From Candidatus Latescibacter anaerobius SCGC AAA252-E07 (GTDB lineage: Bacteria; Latescibacterota; Latescibacteria; Latescibacterales; Latescibacteraceae), in contig AQSL01000046.1 in assembly GCA_000403035.1 (NCBI GenBank), positions 1 through 5,079 of the forward strand: a stretch of DNA of 5,079 nt. The letters are read 5' to 3'. A model generated the notes under the pieces. It saw only the letters and a list, made by a program, of their open reading frames with translations. It ran no database searches and was not told where the DNA came from. Within the stretch, counting starts at the first letter, position 1, and every line of letters starts with the position of its first letter. Of the stretch, positions 1 to 5,079 are shown in pieces. A program made the translations under genes and the position numbers.

Positions 1-1
1 T

Positions 2-136
2 ATCATGGTCAGTATTTATGCTGTCAAGGGTCAGCGCGAAGCGTTGATTTACAAGCCCTTGACAGCAACAAACGATATATATTTCATTATAGGGTGTGTG
101 AAAAAGGATTTTTTCACCGCCCTCTTAAAAGTTTGA
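2..136 (+). CDS. C-terminal tail of an upstream gene (partial, cut by the window edge)
   Basis: This frame is open from the left edge for 44 codons and stops at TGA 134-136, only four bases before the ATG at 141, a spacing typical of an operon. The translation reads like a natural protein end: it alternates hydrophobic and polar residues, includes NDIYFIIG, and ends in DFFTALLKV. The pattern 'DIYF(V/I)..G...D(L/F)F' followed by a final beta strand resembles the last strands of CBM6-like or other jelly-roll carbohydrate-binding domains, but this is a by-eye impression on a short piece. The start lies outside the window. The neighbouring frame is also open across the same bases (1-165), but its product is rich in Cys, Arg and His and looks like an off-frame shadow. 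If this reading is right, translation of the next gene may be coupled to it, which would explain that gene's missing Shine-Dalgarno site. A non-coding leader is the alternative. Confidence 0.45.
   Translation: MMVSIYAVKGQREALIYKPLTATNDIYFIIGCVKKDFFTALLKV
19..67. repeat. 12-bp perfect inverted repeat enclosing a second hairpin
   Basis: The arms TGCTGTCAAGGG (19-30) and CCCTTGACAGCA (56-67) are exact reverse complements. The 25-base interior is itself structured: TCAGCGC (31-37) pairs with GCGTTGA (41-47), with one G-T wobble, around the triloop GAA. The tip, 36-42, is GCGAAGC, a heptamer known to form an unusually stable DNA mini-hairpin. Bases 48-55 (TTTACAAG) stay unpaired on one side. No T-run follows the outer stem, so it does not look like an intrinsic terminator. 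Each arm carries TTGACA, on opposite strands. The structure is seen directly; its role (operator pair, mRNA fold at the end of the upstream gene, remnant of a mobile element) is unknown. Confidence 0.85.
98..117. repeat. 8-bp perfect hairpin or operator-like palindrome
   Basis: GTGAAAAA (98-105) and TTTTTCAC (110-117) are exact reverse complements around the four-base centre GGAT. The element ends 23 bases before the ATG at 141. The shape fits either a 20-bp dimeric repressor site or a weak AT-rich RNA hairpin. It would lie inside the tail of the putative upstream gene. No protein-binding family can be assigned from the bases alone. Confidence 0.6.
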
Positions 137-140
137 TCAA

Positions 141-1316
141 ATGCAGAATTCGAAAACAATCTTTATGAAGACCCTTAAAGGAGAAGCGGCCGAAAGGGTT
201 CCTTGTGCGCCTCACTGGTGGGGAACCTATAAATACGAAGCACTCGGCCTTGATTTCAAAAAAGATGCATGGCAGGAAGGCGAAAAGCTCGTAAACGTAT
301 ACAGCGGTTTCTACGAGAAGTTCAAACCTGACTGGTTTCATTTACATATCGGAACACCCACATATTTCAAAGACTCTGAGATTATACAAAAGGATGATAA
401 ATACCTCCTGATAATCGATTCGCAGTACCGTGCGCTGAAGAAAGAAGACAGGTATTTCTCAGTCAATTCACCCGATGACGAGGAAATTGTCGATTTTTCC
501 GATTATCTTCTCGGATCAAGGTCATTCAAGCCGAAGGTTGATCTCGGCAGCAGGGACAAAATCAACGATTATATCAAACGGTATGTTCACATGTCTCAGG
601 AAGAAATCATAGACATGGGCTATACCGATCATGTGCAAGAGATTGCAAAAAAGTACGGGGAGGATGTTTTCATAGCCGTGCATATTCCCTCGGCAGTGTG
701 CGAGATATTTGATCCTACAACGGGATATGTCGGCTTCGAGGAAGGACTCATGGCTTTCCACGATTATCCCCGGGGGATGAGACACTTACTGGAAAGGTGT
801 TATGAGGAACAGCTTGAATGGGCAAAAGCCTTTGCAAAAGCTGGTGCACATGCATACATAATCTCCGAAAGCTATATTTCTCCCGATATTGCCAATCCCG
901 ATATTTACAGGAATAACCTCAAGGATATACACAGGGATTATTTTTATGGGATAAGCCGTATGGGGATAATTCCCATCTGCCATTTCTGGGGTGATGTAAA
1001 TCCTATACTGGAAGACCTGACAGAGATCAATCTCAGGGCATTGATGGTCGAGGAGAGCAAGAAACAGTTCACGCTGGATATAAAAAAGATCAGGGAACAG
1101 ATCGGGGACAGGTTGTGTGTTTTCGGCAATATTGATTCCATCACACTTCTGCATAAAGGAACCATAGAAGAAATTAGAGAGGAGGTGCTAAGTCAGGCTG
1201 AAGGACTTCCGAATAGCTTTGTTGTCGCAAACGGAAGCCCCATAACCATGGAGACTCCGGAAGAAAATGTCCATGTCCTGATAAACACCGTACGGGACGG
1301 GTTGCAGTTCCCTTAA
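141..1316 (+). CDS. URO-D-fold (uroporphyrinogen decarboxylase-like) family protein with atypical active site
   Basis: This 391-residue cytoplasmic protein has no signal peptide or membrane segment and matches the single-domain TIM-barrel URO-D family in length. The N-terminal helix and strand TLKGEAAERVP (11-21) follow the family pattern 'aL.ge.pDRvP'. The C-terminal half carries GNID (329-332), the helix GTIEEIREEV (340-349) and ANGSPI...ETPEENV (363-377), as in MtaA/MtbA/CmuA-type methyltransferases and HemE. By eye alignment, the zinc motif HxC...C of the methyltransferases reads H281-F-W283...S366, so both cysteines are gone. The HemE catalytic Asp and His are not seen either. C280 sits just before H281. 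The family moves methyl groups between corrinoids, coenzymes and methylated substrates or decarboxylates porphyrinogens; this member's reaction is unknown. ATG 141 was chosen because it keeps the conserved first helix and an in-frame stop lies at 126-128; ATG 165 would cut into the helix. No Shine-Dalgarno site precedes it. The symporter gene follows after 43 bases, probably in one transcript. Confidence 0.88.
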   Translation: MQNSKTIFMKTLKGEAAERVPCAPHWWGTYKYEALGLDFKKDAWQEGEKLVNVYSGFYEKFKPDWFHLHIGTPTYFKDSEIIQKDDKYLLIIDSQYRALKKEDRYFSVNSPDDEEIVDFSDYLLGSRSFKPKVDLGSRDKINDYIKRYVHMSQEEIIDMGYTDHVQEIAKKYGEDVFIAVHIPSAVCEIFDPTTGYVGFEEGLMAFHDYPRGMRHLLERCYEEQLEWAKAFAKAGAHAYIISESYISPDIANPDIYRNNLKDIHRDYFYGISRMGIIPICHFWGDVNPILEDLTEINLRALMVEESKKQFTLDIKKIREQIGDRLCVFGNIDSITLLHKGTIEEIREEVLSQAEGLPNSFVVANGSPITMETPEENVHVLINTVRDGLQFP

Positions 1317-1359
1317 TACCGCCTCAAACACTCAAAGATTTTAACGAAAGCAAAATATA

Positions 1360-3081
1360 GTGTCCGGACTGGATTATATCGTATTACTGGTATATGTTGC
1401 CGGTGTATTTCTCATTGGCGGTATTTTCGGCGGCAAGATCAAAAACTCAAAAGACATGTTTGCCGCCGGTGGAAGATCGCCCTGGTGGGTATCCGGATTG
1501 AGCAATTTTATGACCATGTTTTCCGCGGGAACCTTTGTAGTCTGGGGCGGAATAGCATATAAGCATGGGTTTGTGGCGATCAGCATCTGTCTTTGCAATG
1601 GTATCGCCGCAATGCTTGTTGGATACTTTGTTGCAGGACACTGGAAGAAGATCGGTGTCACAACCGGCGCAGAATTCATTGAGTTGCGTTTCGGCAAAGC
1701 TGCCCTCCAGTTCTATACCTGGACAAGTATGGCGTACAAGATGCTTGCAGTTGGTGTGGCTCTCTACTCCGTGGCGGTGCTTTTGAGCGCGCTTGTACCG
1801 CTTCCCGATAATATCGTTTTCAGCGATCCCGAAACCGGACATTTCAACGTTTTCTGGGCAGTAGTGCTTTTCGGCGGGATAGTGATAATCTATACTGTTA
1901 TAGGCGGGCTATGGGCTGTGCTCATGACCGATGTTTTGCAGTTTATTGTTCTGACACTTGCCGTAGCAATTGTCGCACCGCTGATTCTTGGTCATGAAAG
2001 CGTCGGTGGATTCGGAAGCTTCCTCGAAAAAGCGCCGCAGGGTTTCCTCTCACCTGTTGCAGGTGAATTCACCTGGTTTTTCCTGGTTGGATGGATGGTA
2101 ATGCAATTCTTCTCGATTGGCGGAGAATGGGGATTTGTCCAGCGTTTTCTGTGTGTCTCATCAGAAAGGGATGCCAAAAAATCGTCCTGGCTTTTTGGAA
2201 TCATGTACCTTGTAAGCCCTTTCATCTGGATGCTGCCGCCTATGGTTTATCGTTTTATAAATCCCGATGCCGACCCAAAGGAAGCATATATTCTTGCCTG
2301 CAAGGAGGTACTGCCTCCGGGGGCAGTCGGTCTGATGCTTGCAGCCATGTTTTCCGCTACCGCTTCGATGGTGGATTCACAGCTCAATGTTTTTTCCGGC
2401 GTTCTTACCCGGGATTTCTACAAAGCTCTTTTCCGTCCCGATTCGACAGAGGAACGGCTTGTCTCCGTCGGAAGAGCTATCACCCTTGGTCTGGGATTGG
2501 TGCTTATCGGTATTTCACTTGCAGTGCCCCACATGGGCGGAGTGGAAAACGTTGTCCTCTCTATCGGCGCACTTCTCATCACACCTCTCATGGCACCGAC
2601 TGTATGGGGACTGCTTTCACGTCGTCTTGATGTAAAAGCGGTCTGGATAACTGCCGGGACAAGTTTTTTTATTGGTGCAATTATCAGGTTCGGCTTTTCC
2701 GGGGGCGGATTCCTGACAGGATTCGAACAGCTTGATACTGCATCCACATGGATTCAATCGCATTACCGGATGATGGAAATGATAGTGGGTGTTTTGCTGC
2801 CGATATGTATCCTTACAGTTCTCGAATGGCGTAGCAGATCAACAAATGCCGGCTGGCTGCGCGTCAGTGAGCATGCCGCGGCATGGGTAGTAGCAGAACA
2901 TCCCGGTTCTTCCGATCTGCCGGCACGTATGGTGGTATGGAATATCGGCGCATTGGGGCTTCTTATGCTGGTACTTGCCCTGATCCGGGATAATGCTTCC
3001 AATGTGTTACTTGTATTTGCCATCGCCCTGCTTATGATTGCTGGAGGAATCTCCTTTTACCTGTGGAAAAACCACGAATAG
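1360..3081 (+). CDS. SSS-family sodium/solute symporter
   Basis: This 573-residue inner-membrane transporter has about 14-15 hydrophobic segments: roughly 5-22, 45-65, 71-93, 118-147, 162-184, 186-210, 239-257, 276-298, 320-347, 369-389, 393-418, 424-446, 470-489, 525-541 and 546-568. Family hallmarks are NSKDMFAAGGRSPWWVSGLS (29-48, the entry to the first core helix), TGAEFIELRFG (102-112), the IGGLWAVLMTDVLQ region (181-194) and SMVDSQLNVFSGVLTRDFY (336-354, the Na2-site helix). SSS proteins couple Na+ influx to uptake of sugars, amino acids, vitamins or carboxylates; the substrate here cannot be inferred. Met337 replaces the second Ser/Thr Na2 ligand of characterised members. A hydrophilic linker (about 490-522) precedes the last two helices. 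The start is GTG at 1360: a stop at 1342-1344 closes the frame upstream, and there is no better codon before the first helix. Only a weak GAAAG ribosome site (1346-1350) precedes it. It probably shares an mRNA with the URO-D-like gene. Confidence 0.93.
   Translation: MSGLDYIVLLVYVAGVFLIGGIFGGKIKNSKDMFAAGGRSPWWVSGLSNFMTMFSAGTFVVWGGIAYKHGFVAISICLCNGIAAMLVGYFVAGHWKKIGVTTGAEFIELRFGKAALQFYTWTSMAYKMLAVGVALYSVAVLLSALVPLPDNIVFSDPETGHFNVFWAVVLFGGIVIIYTVIGGLWAVLMTDVLQFIVLTLAVAIVAPLILGHESVGGFGSFLEKAPQGFLSPVAGEFTWFFLVGWMVMQFFSIGGEWGFVQRFLCVSSERDAKKSSWLFGIMYLVSPFIWMLPPMVYRFINPDADPKEAYILACKEVLPPGAVGLMLAAMFSATASMVDSQLNVFSGVLTRDFYKALFRPDSTEERLVSVGRAITLGLGLVLIGISLAVPHMGGVENVVLSIGALLITPLMAPTVWGLLSRRLDVKAVWITAGTSFFIGAIIRFGFSGGGFLTGFEQLDTASTWIQSHYRMMEMIVGVLLPICILTVLEWRSRSTNAGWLRVSEHAAAWVVAEHPGSSDLPARMVVWNIGALGLLMLVLALIRDNASNVLLVFAIALLMIAGGISFYLWKNHE
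2872..2885. repeat. 14-bp perfect palindrome inside the symporter gene
   Basis: CATGCCGCGGCATG reads the same on both strands. It lies in codons for HAAAW in the hydrophilic linker before the last two membrane segments. One such palindrome in five kilobases is not far from chance, so it is recorded as a structure without an assigned role. Confidence 0.5.
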
Positions 3082-3150
3082 CAGACTGTAAAGACATTTT
3101 TTAAACACAACAGTAACGTAAAACTCATATATGAATAGAGAGGACTAAAT

Positions 3151-3179
3151 CTGACACATAATAAATATTTATATATATT
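3151..3179 (+). promoter_or_regulatory. Sigma70-type promoter for the FAD oxidoreductase gene
   Basis: CTGACA (3151-3156) matches the -35 consensus at five of six bases. TATATT (3174-3179) matches the -10 consensus at five of six. The spacer is exactly 17 bases. Transcription would start near 3186 and leave a leader of about 30 bases before the ATG at 3218. The 136-base gap after the symporter is AT-rich, carries stops in all frames and has no convincing intrinsic terminator, so read-through from the upstream genes remains possible alongside this promoter. AT-rich DNA makes -10-like hexamers common, but the paired boxes at ideal spacing are more specific. Confidence 0.6.
3161..3172. promoter_or_regulatory. 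12-bp palindrome in the promoter spacer, possible operator
   Basis: ATAAATATTTAT is a perfect palindrome lying wholly between the -35 and -10 boxes, the place where a bound repressor would block RNA polymerase. Because it is entirely A/T, a chance palindrome in this gap is quite possible, and no regulator gene is present in the window. Confidence 0.25.
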
Positions 3180-3206
3180 ACATTCAACGAAAAACTAAAT
3201 AATAAT

Positions 3207-3210
3207 GGAG
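3207..3210 (+). promoter_or_regulatory. Shine-Dalgarno site fixing the start at 3218
   Basis: GGAG lies seven bases before the ATG at 3218, ideal spacing. It is the only clear Shine-Dalgarno site in front of the three complete genes. The overlapping ATG at 3205 opens a frame of only seven codons and is not the start. Confidence 0.75.
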
Positions 3211-3217
3211 TTATTAG

Positions 3218-4978
3218 ATGAGAGATAGTAACCATTTGGTAAATTTTTGCGTTGTCGGAGGCGGGCTTGCAGGGATGTGTGCTGCAATATCGGCGGCTCG
3301 TCATGGTTTAAAAGTAGCTCTCATACAGGATCGGCCCGTTCTGGGCGGTAACTCCTCAAGCGAAATCCGTGTACCGGTGTGCGGTGCCCAGGGATTAAAT
3401 AACCGTGAAACAGGCATCCTGGAGGAAATCAGTCTCGATAACAGCTACCGTAATCCGCTTTCGAACTACTCTATATGGGACAGCATACTTTACGGAAAGG
3501 TAAGGTTTGAACCCAACATTACCCTGCTCCTCAATTGCACCTGTACTGATATTGAAATGGAGGGCAACTGTATTCGCGCCGTAAAGGGCTGGCAGTTAAA
3601 TACCGAAACCTGGCACCGCATAGAGGCCGAACTCTTTGCCGACTGCTCCGGAGACTCTATCATTGCCCCGCTTTCCGGCGCCGAATTCCGTATCGGCCGT
3701 GAGGCACAGAATGAGTTTGGAGAGGACGCAGCGCCGGAGGTTGCAGACTGTTATACACAGGGAAACAGCATCCTCATCAATGCGCGCGAGATGAGCAGCC
3801 CTCAAAAATTCATCCCGCCAAAATGGGCATACTCCTACCCTGCCGAAGAAGATCTGCCAAAGCGTTTTCACAACATACGCAAGGACTATTTCTGGTGGAT
3901 CGATATCGGTGGCGATGGCGATACTATCAACGATGCGGAGAAATTACGCGATGAACTGCTGAAAATTGCTTTCGGAGTCTGGGACCACGTTAAAAACCAC
4001 TGTAAAAAATTTGATGCAGATAATCTGGCGCTTGACTGGCTTGGATTCCTGCCGGGTAAACGTGAGAGCAGGCGTTATATCGGCGACCATGTACTGACAA
4101 TGAATGATGTACGCGAGCAGGGGCGGTTCGAAGACATGGTTGCATACGGCGGATTTCCAATGGACGAACATGATCCGGCCGGATTTTATAAACGCGAATC
4201 GGGCACGATATATCACCCGACTCCATCACCGTTCGGAATACCTTACCGATGCCTGTACTCGCGCAACATCGACAACCTCTTCTTTGCCGGTCGTAACATC
4301 AGCGCCACACACCTGGCAATGAGTTCAAGCCGTGTCATGGCAACCGGGGCTATCATGGGCCAGGCAGTGGGAGTCGCCGCCGCAATCGCAGTTAATGAGT
4401 CGCTTACTCCCCGTGGTGTTTACGAAACAAGGACAGTCGAACTCAAACAGATGTTAATGGAAGATGATTGTTATCTCCCGTGGAACACACGCGCGATTCC
4501 CGAATTATCAATAAAAGCTTGCCTGAGCGCCTCAGAAGGCAATCCTGAACCGCTGCGCAACGGTATTGACCGTTCGGCTAATGACAAAGACAACTTCTTT
4601 ACAGTTACTCCCGGCGGATGGATAGAATATTCTTTTAACTATCCCGTAAGGATTGAGCAGGCACGTCTTGTCTTTGACAGCAACCTTAATCGCGGGATTA
4701 CAGACCATCTTAATCATTTTCATTACGATTTGCTCGACATGAGATGTTACTATCCCTTAGACCAGAAGCAGCGCGTGGTGCCGGAAAATCTTGTCAGGTC
4801 TTTCCGAATCGAGGCTCTTGACAAAAACGGGAATTGGGGGGCAGTTTTCAGTGAATCCAACAATTATCAGCGTCTTGTGCTTGTTTCTATGAACCTTGAA
4901 ACGAAAGCAATCCGTCTTGTTCCTGAAAAGACTTGGGGAGCGGACAAAGCCCGTATTTTTGCCTGGAATGTACGATAG
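3218..4978 (+). CDS. FAD-dependent oxidoreductase (FAD_oxidored, PF12831-like) with C-terminal beta-sandwich-like domain
   Basis: This 586-residue, probably cytoplasmic flavoprotein has no signal peptide, twin-arginine motif or membrane segment. The N-terminal Rossmann fold holds GGGLAG (14-19), then VALIQDRPVLGGNSSSEIRV (33-52), a signature of this family. The second FAD motif is ADCSGD (141-146). GKRESRR..GD (280-290) and NLFFAGRNISATHLAMSSSR (353-372), followed by ATGAIMGQAVGVAAA, are further family blocks, the last completing the FAD site. Residues 455-586 form an added beta-rich domain: GGWIEYSF...VRIEQARLVFDSNLN resembles F5/8-type (discoidin, galactose-binding-like) jelly rolls. The family oxidises or reduces small organic substrates, many uncharacterised; this substrate is unknown. 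The start is supported by a GGAG ribosome site and by the Rossmann strand beginning eight residues in. It has its own promoter but lies downstream on the same strand as the URO-D-like and symporter genes, suggesting a shared pathway. Confidence 0.92.
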   Translation: MRDSNHLVNFCVVGGGLAGMCAAISAARHGLKVALIQDRPVLGGNSSSEIRVPVCGAQGLNNRETGILEEISLDNSYRNPLSNYSIWDSILYGKVRFEPNITLLLNCTCTDIEMEGNCIRAVKGWQLNTETWHRIEAELFADCSGDSIIAPLSGAEFRIGREAQNEFGEDAAPEVADCYTQGNSILINAREMSSPQKFIPPKWAYSYPAEEDLPKRFHNIRKDYFWWIDIGGDGDTINDAEKLRDELLKIAFGVWDHVKNHCKKFDADNLALDWLGFLPGKRESRRYIGDHVLTMNDVREQGRFEDMVAYGGFPMDEHDPAGFYKRESGTIYHPTPSPFGIPYRCLYSRNIDNLFFAGRNISATHLAMSSSRVMATGAIMGQAVGVAAAIAVNESLTPRGVYETRTVELKQMLMEDDCYLPWNTRAIPELSIKACLSASEGNPEPLRNGIDRSANDKDNFFTVTPGGWIEYSFNYPVRIEQARLVFDSNLNRGITDHLNHFHYDLLDMRCYYPLDQKQRVVPENLVRSFRIEALDKNGNWGAVFSESNNYQRLVLVSMNLETKAIRLVPEKTWGADKARIFAWNVR

Positions 4979-5079
4979 AGAAATACCCTTGCGACAAATG
5001 ATACAAAGGCGTCAAAGGGAAATCTTCCATACAGTTTAATGATTAATCATATAAAAAATAGTATGAACCTCAGAACTGT
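4979..5079. other. Downstream non-coding end of the window
   Basis: No gene is supported here. CCCTT (4986-4990) and AAGGG (5015-5019) could form a weak interrupted stem, but no T-run follows, so no terminator is called. ATGATTAATCAT (5039-5050) is a perfect 12-bp palindrome in AT-rich DNA. An ATG at 5063-5065 opens a frame to the window edge without a Shine-Dalgarno site and could be the start of the next gene, but only five full codons are visible. Confidence 0.5.

Noticed and set aside
19..67. Intrinsic terminator or integron attC site
   Set aside because: No T-run follows the stem, and the core-site patterns of attC (RYYYAAC and GTTRRRY) could not be found at the stem ends.
59..90. Promoter for the URO-D-like gene from the perfect TTGACA at 59-64
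   Set aside because: No good -10 box lies at 16-18 bases: the 17-base candidate is TTTCAT, lacking the key second A, and CATTAT needs a 20-base spacer. TATATT at 78-83 is only 13 bases away. The TTGACA is also part of the inverted repeat arm.
86..91. Perfect TATAAT on the minus strand suggesting a divergent promoter
   Set aside because: The minus-strand -35 position falls in the A/T run of the 98-117 hairpin, with no TTGACA-like box, and no minus-strand gene is visible.
1447..1842. Long antisense and other-frame open stretches inside the symporter and the other genes, such as 1447-1842 minus and 2091-2630 plus
   Set aside because: Their products are rich in Cys, His, Arg, Ser and Pro without recognisable domains, and they overlap fully with genes having clear family motifs.
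3082..3150. Terminator after the symporter gene around the T-run at 3099-3104
   Set aside because: The T-run is not preceded by a G/C-rich stem; only weak AT pairing is possible.
3205..3228. Seven-codon frame overlapping the start of the FAD oxidoreductase
   Set aside because: It has no separate ribosome site, its own ATG overlaps the Shine-Dalgarno of the real gene, and such a short frame arises easily by chance.
4998..5039. Thirteen-codon ORF after the last gene
   Set aside because: Too short, no ribosome site and no recognisable sequence.
5063..5079. Start of a further gene at the right edge
   Set aside because: Only five complete codons are visible and there is no Shine-Dalgarno site, so it cannot be supported as a feature.

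Overview
The window is bacterial DNA, a little under 50% G+C by eye, with three complete, tightly packed genes on the + strand. They encode a URO-D-fold (uroporphyrinogen decarboxylase-like) protein, an SSS-family Na+/solute symporter, and an FAD-dependent oxidoreductase with an added C-terminal beta-rich domain. These three families are expanded together in Lentisphaerae, Planctomycetes, Latescibacteria and similar polysaccharide-degrading PVC/FCB-type bacteria. That points to such an organism, often known only from metagenomes, but no marker gene here fixes the taxon.

Layout. Positions 1-140 look like the tail of an upstream gene: an open frame from the left edge ends with TGA at 134-136, four bases before the first full gene. 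The same stretch holds a perfect 12-bp inverted repeat enclosing a second hairpin with a GCGAAGC tip, a second perfect 8-bp hairpin, and a 10-bp palindrome touching the start codon. The URO-D-like gene (141-1316) is followed after 43 bases by the symporter (1360-3081, GTG start). These two, and probably the upstream gene, look co-transcribed. A 136-base AT-rich gap follows, with a good sigma70-type promoter (3151-3179), a palindrome inside its spacer and a clear Shine-Dalgarno site. It drives the FAD oxidoreductase (3218-4978). The last 101 bases hold no supportable gene and one 12-bp palindrome.

Inferred role. A transporter beside two soluble enzymes suggests uptake and intracellular conversion of a small organic compound, plausibly a sugar derivative or a methylated compound. 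The substrate cannot be read from the sequence. Two points stand out. The URO-D-like protein has lost both zinc-ligand cysteines of the MtaA/MtbA corrinoid methyltransferases and also lacks the catalytic residues of HemE, so its reaction is open. The symporter carries Met where characterised members have the second Ser/Thr of the Na2 sodium site. Nothing in the window amounts to a demonstrated new system; the best candidates for follow-up are the atypical URO-D active site and the structured DNA at 19-67.
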